Below are positions 15,855 to 24,369 of a stretch of DNA of 64,000 nt, piece after piece. The notes beneath the pieces were generated by a model, which saw nothing but the letters and a program-made list of their open reading frames with translations, ran no database searches and was not told the DNA's origin. Each line of letters begins with the position of its first letter. The first letter of the stretch is position 1. The DNA is taken from contig ONOE01000018.1 in NCBI GenBank assembly GCA_900319365.1, positions 1-64,000 of the forward strand, given 5' to 3'. The position numbers were made by a program, and so were the translations under genes. Source of the DNA: an uncultured bacterium (GTDB lineage Bacteria > Cyanobacteriota > Vampirovibrionia > Gastranaerophilales > Gastranaerophilaceae).

Positions 15855-17375
15855 TCAGTCGTCATTATAGATTTCTCTGAATTGCAGACCGATTATTGCG
15901 CAATTGTCGTCTTTTTCGGTTCCTTCAACACACAGCTGCACGCTGTAGCAGCTCCCGCAAATTTCGGCTTTTTCCAGAACGTCTGAATTAATTGTCCAAA
16001 CGGGCGTATTTTCATCATCCGAGCACCATTTTGAAATATTTGAGTCATCCTCATCGTCTTTTGCCCAGATTAACTGGTTTAAATTTCTGGAGTAAATAAG
16101 TTCCTTATCTTCGGGGCAATTGCCGTCATAGTCTTTGTAAACCGAGAATTTGAATTTGTTGTCGTGCTCATCGTCAAGTACGAAATAAAATTCGTCTATA
16201 ATTTTTCTGTGGTGAACGTTATTTAGCGACAGAAACGGTGATTTCCAATAAAAATCGATAACCTGTCCGTCAAAAGAGGTTCCCGTGTCCTCTTTGTAAA
16301 TCTTTCCGTCTGAATCCGCACTAAGCAAATCTCCGTTAAATTCGCACAGATACGTAATATTTTGCGGCAAAACTCTTTTGTACCAGATTTTGTTTACATA
16401 ATCGTTTATCCATATCGTTTTAAAATATTTTTGGTTCTCATAAGGGAACAAAAACCACATCTGATGCTTCTTTTGGTAGTGAACGGTCAGGGTATTTTTC
16501 AGCCTTTTTGAATCGAAATTTTCAAATTCGGGGGTAATGTTATTGGAAATCGAACTGCCGAGCCTGATTTGGTTTAATTCTCCGACCTGTTCGAGCGCAT
16601 AAATCCCGTTGCTCAAAAAATACTGCTTGTTATCGACGTTTACGACGGTATTTGCTGCGTTTGTGCCTTTATCGGCAAACGGAACAATGGAAAAATCGTC
16701 AGGACTTGAGCCTGTCAAAAGATAAACTTTGTTTTTCTTGTATATGGAAAGATTGCCTTTGTAATTGTGCATTGCGGCTATATCGTCGGTATCGGTGTGA
16801 AAATTGTTGATATACCCGGCATCGTTTTCGGTTTGGAAATCGTTGTATGTTCCGAGCGCCGAATAGTAAATCGTTGATTTGTCGGCGCACCAAACTCTGC
16901 CTTGATAAATTTCTATACATTCGGGGAAAATCGTGTTGCCGCTCAAATCAAGCAGGTTGCAATCTTCTATTGTGTAATTGCTGTCGTCTTTAATGTAAAA
17001 CATTGAATCGGTTTCTGTTGCAACGAGTATGCCGTTTAGAAAGCATTTGAATTTGACACTTCTGCCTTTCAGGGTTTTATCAAGAAGGGTTAATTTTTTG
17101 TCATAATCACGATAAATATAAATTTTTCCTGAAACGGTCGTAATTACGAGTTTGTAGGAGTCTTGGGATTCCATTTCGCACATTCCCGAAATCTCATCTT
17201 TTATCGGAAGTTCCAAAAACAAAGAGTTGCCTTTTTGCCTGATAAGTCCTCTGTTTGAATATATTTCAATATTTTGCGCATCAGCCCAGAACAGTTTGCC
17301 ATTATTTATCCCGAGTTCGGTTTTTGTTGAATTAAGATTTATTCCGCCTGATAAGTCAAAGTAATTGATTTCCAT
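15855..17375 (-). CDS. P22 gp10-like tail stabilisation / beta-propeller protein
   Basis: 506 aa, started at MEINYFDLSGGINL (17375) because GGGAGA sits 9 bases upstream. The opening F-x-G-G-[IL]-N and the succession of blades with ...IYIYRDYDKKLTLLD, NGILVATETDSMFYI, GRVWCADKSTIYYSALG, NGIYALEQVGE and SADSDGKIYKED match podovirus tail-hub proteins of the P22 gp10 type, which form a beta-propeller capping the portal tail. The C-terminal 90 residues are a separate beta domain. It directly precedes the amidase gene in the operon (2-base gap to the amidase stop). No tailspike or needle gene follows. Confidence 0.7.
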   Translation of the reverse strand: MEINYFDLSGGINLNSTKTELGINNGKLFWADAQNIEIYSNRGLIRQKGNSLFLELPIKDEISGMCEMESQDSYKLVITTVSGKIYIYRDYDKKLTLLDKTLKGRSVKFKCFLNGILVATETDSMFYIKDDSNYTIEDCNLLDLSGNTIFPECIEIYQGRVWCADKSTIYYSALGTYNDFQTENDAGYINNFHTDTDDIAAMHNYKGNLSIYKKNKVYLLTGSSPDDFSIVPFADKGTNAANTVVNVDNKQYFLSNGIYALEQVGELNQIRLGSSISNNITPEFENFDSKRLKNTLTVHYQKKHQMWFLFPYENQKYFKTIWINDYVNKIWYKRVLPQNITYLCEFNGDLLSADSDGKIYKEDTGTSFDGQVIDFYWKSPFLSLNNVHHRKIIDEFYFVLDDEHDNKFKFSVYKDYDGNCPEDKELIYSRNLNQLIWAKDDEDDSNISKWCSDDENTPVWTINSDVLEKAEICGSCYSVQLCVEGTEKDDNCAIIGLQFREIYNDD

Positions 17376-17377
17376 TT

Positions 17378-17875
17378 TTAATCTCCCGAATTTTGATTTT
17401 TGTACCAACGAATTTTAGAGCGGATAAAGCTCCCCGCATCAGAGGGCGGAACCCAGGAATACGGCGGAATATACGTGATATCGATTTTGCCTGCGCTTGA
17501 AGTTTTGGGGTGTGTTTTGCCAAATTCGTAATGGGTCATGACGTTGTTCGGGTTAATTTCAATGGAATATTTTTTGCATAAATCTGCGCAAAGTTTCATA
17601 CAGGCTTCAAATTGGGTTGCTTTTATCGGATAGTTTCCGCAATTTTGTTTATTTTTAAATCCGGCCATTGCGCACATAGCTACCCCGATAGAACCCGTAT
17701 TGCCGCCACCTGTATGGTGCGCATACAAACCGTCTTTGCAGTTTTCGTTGTCCTCGGGTTTAAAAATGCCTTTATAAATTTTGCCGTTTTTGTCTACAAG
17801 ATAATGGTAAAATTGTTTTTCGTATAATGTCGGAAAATAGCTCCCTGCCGTCCAATGAATAATTATTCTTTTCAT
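17378..17875 (-). CDS. N-acetylmuramoyl-L-alanine amidase (endolysin)
   Basis: The 165-aa Amidase_2-type zinc enzyme that cuts the lactyl-peptide bond in peptidoglycan at the end of phage infection. It opens MKRIIIHWTAG (His7, first zinc ligand), continues with YHYLVDKNGKIYKG (substrate Tyr/Val strand) and AHHTGGGNTGSIGVAMC (His cluster and the N-x-x-S-I-G-V motif), and ends with HYEFGKTHPKTSSAGKIDI, which carries the third zinc site (THPK...KID). It has no signal peptide or extra cell-wall domain. It is sandwiched between the LuxR-HTH gene and the tail gene with near-zero spacing, so all three should be one transcript. Confidence 0.93.
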   Translation of the reverse strand: MKRIIIHWTAGSYFPTLYEKQFYHYLVDKNGKIYKGIFKPEDNENCKDGLYAHHTGGGNTGSIGVAMCAMAGFKNKQNCGNYPIKATQFEACMKLCADLCKKYSIEINPNNVMTHYEFGKTHPKTSSAGKIDITYIPPYSWVPPSDAGSFIRSKIRWYKNQNSGD

Positions 17876-17876
17876 T

Positions 17877-18089
17877 TTATGTTAAACCTGCTTTCTGTTC
17901 TTTCAGGATCTTTTGATAATGAATGGCAACGGCGTGGGCTCTTGTTCTGGCATTCATCTTGCTCAATATCGAGCGGATATATGCGTGAACGGTATGGGTG
18001 GAAATGCCCAGTTTTGCGCTTATTTCCTTATCAATCAATCCTTTTGCTATACACATAAGGACATTATTTTCTCTTTCCGATAATTTCAT
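17877..18089 (-). CDS. Stand-alone LuxR-type DNA-binding protein
   Basis: 70 aa consisting only of a GerE/LuxR HTH: LSERENNVLMCIAKGL, DKEISAKLGISTHTVHAYI (recognition helix) and RSILSKMNARTRAHAV. There is no receiver or ligand domain. It heads the phage late operon, 1 base before the amidase start, so it is a likely candidate for switching that operon on. A similar HTH forms the C-terminus of the response regulator at 27489. The dimerisation residues of the fourth helix are kept. Confidence 0.8.
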   Translation of the reverse strand: MKLSERENNVLMCIAKGLIDKEISAKLGISTHTVHAYIRSILSKMNARTRAHAVAIHYQKILKEQKAGLT

Positions 18090-18251
18090 ATACTTCCTGT
18101 CTTTGTCTTAATATTACATTAAGCTCATGGACGAATGCTTAATAATATTTCCAAGTCAAAAAAATAAAGGGGAATAAATAGGGTTATTCCCCATGCGAGT
18201 TATAGAGTAAATGGAATGTGAATGAAAAATATAAGTAAGAGAGTTTTTTAG

Positions 18252-18641
18252 TTACGGTGTAAATTGTCCTTGTTTCAGATTACTGATGTTTGAATAACAT
18301 CGTTTTTTGACTCCGTATTCGTTATAGTAGAGAAATAGTTTGCCTCCTTTATATTTTTGGTAATTGATAAATTTTTCTTCGTACAAAATCTTGGATTCAA
18401 TCGCTTTCCAAAATTTTTGCGCACGAGAGTTTGTGTACCTGACGGTTGAAATGTTGTCTTTGTCGTCAATTCGTGTGAGCTGAATAATATAATTTCCGCA
18501 TCGGGGACATTTATTTAAACAATCCAGTTCGCAAATGACAAAATTTTTAACGGGAACGAGCACGAAACTCCGTGTTTTGCGCAGTCCTCCGCAGCAGTGA
18601 ATATACCCCACAGATACAACCTCCATGCATTCAATCGGCAA
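18252..18641 (-). CDS. Zinc-ribbon-like phage-block protein, possibly 5'-truncated
   Basis: 129 aa with a TTG start at 18641; an ATG exists at 18626. One C-x-x-C pair (CPRCGNYI, residues 44-51) follows CELDCLNKC, so a zinc site is likely, and CCGGLRKTRSFV is a striking Cys/Gly motif. The frame stays open upstream to 18716 and still looks protein-like (RFTPEGTKALKEFSFDGKF), but contains no ATG or GTG. The gene has therefore either lost its 5' end or uses an unusual start. It is the outermost gene of the phage block, and function is unknown. Confidence 0.5.
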   Translation of the reverse strand: MPIECMEVVSVGYIHCCGGLRKTRSFVLVPVKNFVICELDCLNKCPRCGNYIIQLTRIDDKDNISTVRYTNSRAQKFWKAIESKILYEEKFINYQKYKGGKLFLYYNEYGVKKRCYSNISNLKQGQFTP

Positions 18642-18794
18642 ACGGAATTTACCATCAAAAGAAAATTCTTTAAGAGCTTTTGTGCCCTCGGGTGTGAACC
18701 TTAACCGATTACATAATCAGTATAAACAATTTAAAAAATAATAAAAGCCGCCATTTTTATCTAGCCTAAACAGGTTAGGACAGATGGCTAATAT

Positions 18795-19150
18795 ATGCAG
18801 ATGGGTTTAAGTCTATAAGTGATTTACGGTCATTCTGAGTTAGTAAGTAGGTTGGGTGGAACCCAACAATAACAAACGCAGAGTGCGTTTACTCCCCGCA
18901 CCGCTAAAGATATCGTCATTGGTGAGGCTGAAAGCCGAAGAATCGCCTTGCCAAACGAATAATAATGGTGCGCCGGCAAGCACACACTACTATAAGTCTA
19001 TAAGTGCATAAGTTTATAAGTTTATAAGTTTTTATCTGTGCTATCGCACATTAAGGGACGTCCCATTATGCCTGAAAGGCTGAAATCAACTTATGAACTT
19101 ATCAACTTATATGCATAAAACTCAAGTAAGTCGGGGTTCTTACCCCGACA
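18795..19150. repeat. Composite repeat island bounded by octamer arrays
   Basis: The outer borders are octamer runs at 18804-18820, 18981-19035 (TATAAGTC, TATAAGTG, CATAAGTT, TATAAGTT) and, inverted, 19085-19112. Between them are GTAGGTTGGGTGGAACCCAAC, CAGAGTGCGTTTACTCCCCG, GGCTGAAAGCCGAAGAATCG and GTGCTATCGCAC. The 500 bases from the phage block to the TPR gene hold no gene. Confidence 0.8.
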
Positions 19151-19173
19151 CAAAATATCATCAATCCGAGCCG

Positions 19174-20346
19174 TTAATAATTTGTAAGTGATTTTATTGC
19201 GTATGTGCGCAGTTCGGCTGCGTAATGATTATTTTTATTGAGTTTGAGCGCAATGTTAAAATCATCTATTGCGGGCAGGTACATATTGAGTTTGCAGTAA
19301 ATAATACCTCTTGTTAAATATTTATCCGTGTCCTTAGAATCCTTTTTTATCGCCGTATCCATATCATCAAGCGCTTTATGCAAATCTCCGTCAGTTTTAC
19401 TTATCAATGCGCCCCTTTTAGCATAATAGCCTGCCGATTTCGGATTTAATTCGATTGCTTTTGAATAATCTTCAAGCGCTGCTTTGTAATGGTTTGTAAT
19501 TTCTTGCGCAAGCCCTCTGTTATAATATGCCAGATCGTTTTTGGGGTTGTATTCTATTGCTTTTGTAAAATCAAGAATTGCATTTTCGTATTTCTTGAGC
19601 CCGAAATCCGCAAGTCCTCTGTTATAATACACTTTTTTCAGCCCGATATTTTGCTCGATTACCTTGTTGTAATCGTTTATGGCGCTTTCATAATTTTTCA
19701 AATAATATTGCGCAACTCCTCTGTTTAAATAGGCTTCGTAGTTTTTCGGATTTAGCGAAAGGACTTCATTATAATCTTCGATTGATGCTTTATAATCCCC
19801 TTTCAGCCTGTTTGCAAGTGCACGGTTAAAATACGCCTGTTCGTTTTTGGGGTCAAGCTCAATAAGCTTGTTAAAATCTTCAATTGCCGCATCGTAATTC
19901 TTCAAAACAACTTCTGTTGTCCCTCGATTTAAGTATGCGTTTGTGTTTTTGTTATTTATTTCTATTTCTTTGGTGTAATCTTCAATAACTTCATCATAGG
20001 CTTGCAAATGGGATTTTGCCGTTCCTCGATTGTAGTATAAATTTTCTTTGTTCGGATTTATTTCGATAGCTTTTGAATAATCGTTAATCGCCTCTTTGTA
20101 TTTGCCTTCATTATAGTAGGCATTCCCTCTCTGGTTGTAGGCTTCCACGCTTTCAGGGTTTAGCTGAAGCGCTTTGTTGCAAAATTCAATCGCATTTTCA
20201 AACTGCTTATCCTGAATGCTTTGTTTAGCCGATTCAATATAGTTTGCAACGGTTCGGTCTTTTCGTGAAACATTTTTGGCATATCCGCTGCAACTAAATA
20301 AAATCAGCATTGAGAGTATGAGAGTAGTTTTTTTTCTTATATCCAT
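19174..20346 (-). CDS. TPR-repeat lipoprotein
   Basis: 390 aa, started at MDIRKKTTLILSMLILFSC (20346) because it gives a clean lipoprotein signal peptide with the cysteine at residue 19 (LFSC); a longer frame to 20427 lacks a ribosome site. After the signal, about ten 34-residue tetratricopeptide repeats fill the rest, each with the W/Y-x-x-x-G/A-x-x-x-Y-x-x-A pattern (for example AYNQRGNAYYNEGKYKEAIN, AYLNRGVAQYYLKNYESAIN). The protein should sit in a membrane facing the periplasm and scaffold protein-protein contacts, as TPR lipoproteins of the NlpI type do. Its partner is unknown. Confidence 0.85.
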   Translation of the reverse strand: MDIRKKTTLILSMLILFSCSGYAKNVSRKDRTVANYIESAKQSIQDKQFENAIEFCNKALQLNPESVEAYNQRGNAYYNEGKYKEAINDYSKAIEINPNKENLYYNRGTAKSHLQAYDEVIEDYTKEIEINNKNTNAYLNRGTTEVVLKNYDAAIEDFNKLIELDPKNEQAYFNRALANRLKGDYKASIEDYNEVLSLNPKNYEAYLNRGVAQYYLKNYESAINDYNKVIEQNIGLKKVYYNRGLADFGLKKYENAILDFTKAIEYNPKNDLAYYNRGLAQEITNHYKAALEDYSKAIELNPKSAGYYAKRGALISKTDGDLHKALDDMDTAIKKDSKDTDKYLTRGIIYCKLNMYLPAIDDFNIALKLNKNNHYAAELRTYAIKSLTNY

Positions 20347-20479
20347 AATCAACGTAAACTTCGTTATCAATAAAGCAAGACTATTATAAATATTGCCAAA
20401 TGTCAAATTTCCACCAGTTTTATTCAAATCATCTTTTTGTACAGTTGCTTTGATTGCGTAAGTATTTTAAAATACTTGT

Positions 20480-21445
20480 ATGGCTTTATTGGAAACAGAT
20501 AATTTATACGTTACTTATTCCGAGAAAAAAGGATTTTCGGGCAAAGAACAGGTTATAAACGCCGTAAACGGGGTTAACCTTGAAATAAGAAAGGGCGAAA
20601 TTCTGTCAATTGCAGGAGAATCAGGCTGCGGAAAATCAACTCTTGCCAAAGCGATAATGAAACTTGTCAAAATAAAAAGCGGCGATATCCTTTTTGAAGG
20701 GAAAAGTATTGTTAATCTCAAGTCGCAAAAGGATTTGCGTATTTTTTATCAAAAGGTGCAAATGATTTTTCAAAATCCTTATGCCTCTTTAAATCCGAAA
20801 ATGAAAATCGGCGAAATTCTCAAAGAACCGCTTGAAATAAATACCAAATTTTCCAAAAAAAATATGAATGAAATCGTAACAAAAAGGCTTAATGATGTCG
20901 GGCTTGATTCGTCGGTGGTTGATTTGTACCCTCATGAGTTCTCGGGCGGTCAAAGGCAGAGAATTGCCATAGCAAGGGCGCTTGTATTAAAACCCGAACT
21001 TATTATCGCAGATGAACCCGTAAGCGCTTTAGATGCGAGTATTCAGGCGCAAATAATCAATCTGATAAAGGATTTAAAACAAAATCTTAATTTAACTTTT
21101 TTGTTCATTTCGCACGATTTGAGCGTAATTCGCTATATATCAGACAGGGTGGCTGTTATGTACCTTGGTGAAATCGTGGAAATCGGGTTAACGCAGGAAA
21201 TTTTCAATTCCCCCAAACACCCGTATACCGCAGCATTGTTAAGTGCCGTTCCAAAAATTGGCGAAAACAATATCAAAATGCAGGCGCTCAAAGGCGAATT
21301 GCCCTCGCCGCAAAATCTTCCCAAAGGCTGCAAATTCCATACCAGATGTCCTTATGCAATGGATAAATGCGCAACAAATACTCCGCCCGAAGTTATATTT
21401 TCGGATTTTCATGTTTGCAAATGTTTTTTGTATTCGGATAAATAA
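20480..21445 (+). CDS. Oligopeptide/dipeptide ABC transporter ATP-binding protein (OppF/DppF type)
   Basis: The 321-aa cytoplasmic ATPase of a peptide importer. Walker A is GESGCGKST (residues 45-53), the Q-loop QMIFQNPYASLNP, the signature FSGGQRQR, Walker B LIIADEPVSALD and the H-loop SHDLSV. After residue 250 comes the oligopeptide transporter C-terminal extension with KGCKFHTRCPYAMDKC, whose cysteines bind an Fe-S cluster in some members. No permease or solute-binding gene is adjacent, so it serves a transporter encoded elsewhere. smpB follows 24 bases later. Confidence 0.92.
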   Translation: MALLETDNLYVTYSEKKGFSGKEQVINAVNGVNLEIRKGEILSIAGESGCGKSTLAKAIMKLVKIKSGDILFEGKSIVNLKSQKDLRIFYQKVQMIFQNPYASLNPKMKIGEILKEPLEINTKFSKKNMNEIVTKRLNDVGLDSSVVDLYPHEFSGGQRQRIAIARALVLKPELIIADEPVSALDASIQAQIINLIKDLKQNLNLTFLFISHDLSVIRYISDRVAVMYLGEIVEIGLTQEIFNSPKHPYTAALLSAVPKIGENNIKMQALKGELPSPQNLPKGCKFHTRCPYAMDKCATNTPPEVIFSDFHVCKCFLYSDK

Positions 21446-21468
21446 AAACTCTGTGTTATAATTCGGTT

Positions 21469-21924
21469 ATGGATAGAAAAATAGTAACAACCAACAGAAA
21501 AGCATTTCACGACTACAATATATTTGACAAATATGTTGCGGGTATTGTTTTGACCGGAACTGAAATTAAATCCGTCAGAAATAACGCCATAAATTTGAAA
21601 GACAGTTTTTGCAGAATAGAAGACGGCGAAGTATTTCTGTATAACTGCCACATTTCCCCCTATGAAAACGGCAACAGATACAACCACGAGGCAAAACGGG
21701 TCAGAAAGCTTTTACTTACGAAAAAAGAAATCCTCAAAATCAGCCAGAAAATAAAAAAAGACGGGTATACCGTAATTCCTTTGGAAGTGTTTTTTGTAAA
21801 AGGTTATGCCAAAATGGAAATAGGTCTTGCCAAAGGTAAAAAGCTTTACGACAAACGTGATGATATGATTAAAAAAGAACAAAAATTGACCATGAACAGA
21901 TTGTCGAAAAACAGAGGTATGTAG
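21469..21924 (+). CDS. smpB: SsrA-binding protein SmpB
   Basis: The 151-aa partner of tmRNA in trans-translation, the rescue of stalled ribosomes. Typical features are NRKAFHDYNIFDKYVAGIVL near the start, TGTEIKSVRNNAINLKDSF, the YENGNRYNHEAKRVRKLLL core and the C-terminal tail with YDKRDDMIKKEQ, whose basic residues enter the mRNA channel. The length is normal. tmRNA itself (ssrA) is not visible in this window. It may be co-transcribed with the ABC ATPase gene. Confidence 0.96.
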   Translation: MDRKIVTTNRKAFHDYNIFDKYVAGIVLTGTEIKSVRNNAINLKDSFCRIEDGEVFLYNCHISPYENGNRYNHEAKRVRKLLLTKKEILKISQKIKKDGYTVIPLEVFFVKGYAKMEIGLAKGKKLYDKRDDMIKKEQKLTMNRLSKNRGM

Positions 21925-21970
21925 GAATTGGTTCATAAGTGCATAAGTTTATAAGTTCATAAGTGAGTTA
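21925..21970 (+). repeat. Octamer array after smpB
   Basis: TTCATAAG, TGCATAAG, TTTATAAG, TTCATAAG run head to tail immediately after the smpB stop codon, followed by TGAGTTACGG, the same tail as in other arrays. Confidence 0.8.
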
Positions 21971-22032
21971 CGGTTAAGTTTTCTGTCGGGCAAGTATGAA
22001 GTGAATCCTGCTTAATATTTAATCCGCAAAAC

Positions 22033-23163
22033 TTACTTCTGACCGCCTAAGAATTTTGCCATAACGGGTCTTGAAAAAGCTGCGATATCATTATCTTCAA
22101 CCTGTTGAGTTTTATCATCATTTTTTACTGCTGCGGGTTCTTTGTCAGTTGTTTTATCAGCTGCTTTGTTATCTGCTTTATCGGTTGCTGCTGTCTGTTT
22201 TTCACCTTTTGACTGGTGAATGAATTTATCGGCAATCCAACTTGCAACAGGGGTTACGGCAACGGGGCCGATAAATCTGAATACTGATGTGAAGATTAAT
22301 AATGACTTAAAGATATTCAAGCCTTTTAATTCTTTTCCTAAATTACCGAGGTTTTTGCCTGCTTTTTCTAAGTTTATATCGGCGCTGTTAACTTCTTTTT
22401 CTACATAAGCAACCAAGTTCGGAAGTTTGTAGTTCTTATAGCCTTTATTTTTATTAAATTTAGCTTTTGTAGTCAGAATTTTTAAAGCTTCTTCTTCAGG
22501 GTGAGCTTTAATATATTCTGCTAATTTTGTATCGGTTTTCAAATATTCATCAAATTGTGCTTTATATTGTTTCAAGGCATCATAGTCTTGGTGTCTGTTA
22601 TAGTATGATTTTGCATCTTTGATTTGATATTGTTTCAGTTTTTCTGCAACTTCTTGTTTTGTAAACCCTAATCTCCAGCCAGCATATTTCATTGAGATAT
22701 TTTTATCCCATTGATTTTCAAGTTTTCTTGAGAATACGTGAGCAATGATGTTTGATACAACAAGAGTTAAGCCCTGATTGATTGCAAGGGTCTTTTTCCT
22801 GTCGCTATCCATTTCTTTGTTTCTCAAAGTCTGGGTCATATACATACCGGTAACAACGCAAGATCCGAGTGTTTGCATGTGGTCAACAATATGTCCTGCA
22901 TCTTCTCTGTTGTCAAGCCATTTTCCTGCTTTTGACGACATAAGAGGTTCAAGAAAATAATGCGCAATTCCATCGGTAACTTTTCCCATTCCTCTTTTAA
23001 ACGGTTCAAGGAATTTTGAATCTTTGGGGAATAAACCCGTGAAAGCGGGAGTGTTAGCTGCATTATTGCTATTGTTATTGTTTTTGTAAACGTTGTCAGC
23101 GTTAAATTTGTTTCTGTAAAAGTTATAGTTATTTGCGGGATAAGAGGTATTTAATGTAAGCAT
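22033..23163 (-). CDS. Membrane-associated hypothetical protein, 376 aa
   Basis: Unknown function. The N-terminal 40 residues are an Asn-rich unstructured leader ending NTPAFTGLFP, a leader style seen on many proteins of this lineage. One or two hydrophobic stretches follow (residues 95-150, MQTLGSCVVTGMYMTQTL and LTLVVSNIIAHVF), and another at about 295-325 (LLIFTSVFRFIGPVAVTPVA). The tail (325-376) is a low-complexity Lys/Asp/Ala linker with a short end. Its ATG overlaps the stop of the 336-aa gene upstream by one base, so the two are translationally coupled and probably act together. Confidence 0.7.
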   Translation of the reverse strand: MLTLNTSYPANNYNFYRNKFNADNVYKNNNNSNNAANTPAFTGLFPKDSKFLEPFKRGMGKVTDGIAHYFLEPLMSSKAGKWLDNREDAGHIVDHMQTLGSCVVTGMYMTQTLRNKEMDSDRKKTLAINQGLTLVVSNIIAHVFSRKLENQWDKNISMKYAGWRLGFTKQEVAEKLKQYQIKDAKSYYNRHQDYDALKQYKAQFDEYLKTDTKLAEYIKAHPEEEALKILTTKAKFNKNKGYKNYKLPNLVAYVEKEVNSADINLEKAGKNLGNLGKELKGLNIFKSLLIFTSVFRFIGPVAVTPVASWIADKFIHQSKGEKQTAATDKADNKAADKTTDKEPAAVKNDDKTQQVEDNDIAAFSRPVMAKFLGGQK

Positions 23164-24173
23164 TATTTTGTACCTCCTTCCGTTTTAACTTCATTGTCTT
23201 TTTTGTCGTCGGCTTTTACCTGTGCGGGTTGTTGAGTCTGTGCAGGTTTTTGAGCGGGTTTATTTTTTTCTACACCGAATACATATTTCAAAATCGGTGG
23301 AATCAATGCGATTGTAAGCATTGATTTCAAAATACCGAATACGAATGTATCAGGCGCCATAACAGCTGCCGACATAACATGATCTATATTATGGAAGCGT
23401 TTTCTGTTCAAGGCTTTGAACGTACCGTCCTCATTAAATTCCATAAACATTTTTAAGAATTTATCTTTAATAAATTTTGTACCCTCTTTGAGGTTTTCCA
23501 ATGAAAGATGAGTTTTGCCGTATTCTTTATATGCTTTTTCAAAAGCTTGTGCATCTTTTGTTTTCAGGTTAACGAGTTTGCCGTCTTTTTCTTCCCCGAA
23601 TTGTTTCAAGAAATTCATAACTTCATCTTTATTAACGGTATCTTCTGCCAGGGATTGAATAGACATTTTATCTTCAGGCATGCCCTTTTTAGCCAAATCT
23701 TCCAATCTTCTTGCTGCAAGTTTGATATCATCTCGTTTATTGATTTTATTTGAAACTATAGCAAAATCCTTTCCGATTTTCTGTGAAGCTAAACCTATCG
23801 GATAAGTAACAATGCAAGAGAACATAAATCCGATTAAACCTGATGCAATTGAATGACCTGATGCATAGATTTTATCCTCTTTATTTTTCTTTCCGGGTAA
23901 AGATAAGATAGCCAACGGTCTGGGACCTAAAGCCAATCCGAGTGCAATTAAGTTCTGAATAATAGTTTGCTGGTGATTGCATCCTATTAAAAACTTAGGC
24001 AATTTGCTTGAAAGTTTAGCGGCAGATCCGAAACTCACTGAACTGCCGCTATAATATCCTCTATTCACACTTTTATCTTCACACAATTGCCCCTCTTTTT
24101 TACTCTCAAGCCCGTTCTTAGGCTTATATAGAGGAACCAAACTATGATAATCAGTAATATTATCTACTTTCAT
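23163..24173 (-). CDS. Membrane-associated hypothetical protein, 336 aa
   Basis: Unknown function. A short leader ends in GSSVSFGSAAKL. Then come hydrophobic helices (residues 66-90, TIIQNLIALGLALGPRPLA, and 110-130, ASGLIGFMFSCIVTYPIGLA), a charged helical middle, and a last membrane span near 283-305 (FVFGILKSMLTIALIPPILK). The tail is a Pro/Gln/Ala/Lys linker (NKPAQKPAQTQQPAQVKADD). The layout (leader, spans, charged tail) parallels the 376-aa gene it overlaps, and the 698-aa protein at 28504, suggesting a family of inner-membrane proteins specific to this lineage. Confidence 0.7.
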   Translation of the reverse strand: MKVDNITDYHSLVPLYKPKNGLESKKEGQLCEDKSVNRGYYSGSSVSFGSAAKLSSKLPKFLIGCNHQQTIIQNLIALGLALGPRPLAILSLPGKKNKEDKIYASGHSIASGLIGFMFSCIVTYPIGLASQKIGKDFAIVSNKINKRDDIKLAARRLEDLAKKGMPEDKMSIQSLAEDTVNKDEVMNFLKQFGEEKDGKLVNLKTKDAQAFEKAYKEYGKTHLSLENLKEGTKFIKDKFLKMFMEFNEDGTFKALNRKRFHNIDHVMSAAVMAPDTFVFGILKSMLTIALIPPILKYVFGVEKNKPAQKPAQTQQPAQVKADDKKDNEVKTEGGTK

Positions 24174-24369
24174 GCTTCACCTTAATTAGTAATTGATACA
24201 TTTATCTTAAAACAAATAAAAATATTTGTTGTCAGTTTTTTAAAATTTTGTTACAATTAATTTCAGATAATCGAATATGTCTGTAAAACGGGTGATTATC
24301 AGGCGTTAAGGCGTTAAAAAGCGGCTCGGGTGAAACTCGACAATAACTTTTAAATGCATAATTGAGGAA

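Noticed and set aside
18742-18785. GCCGCCAT...ATGGC structure considered as a structured RNA
   Set aside because: It is imperfect, has no recognisable motif and lies before a truncated gene, so it was not listed.
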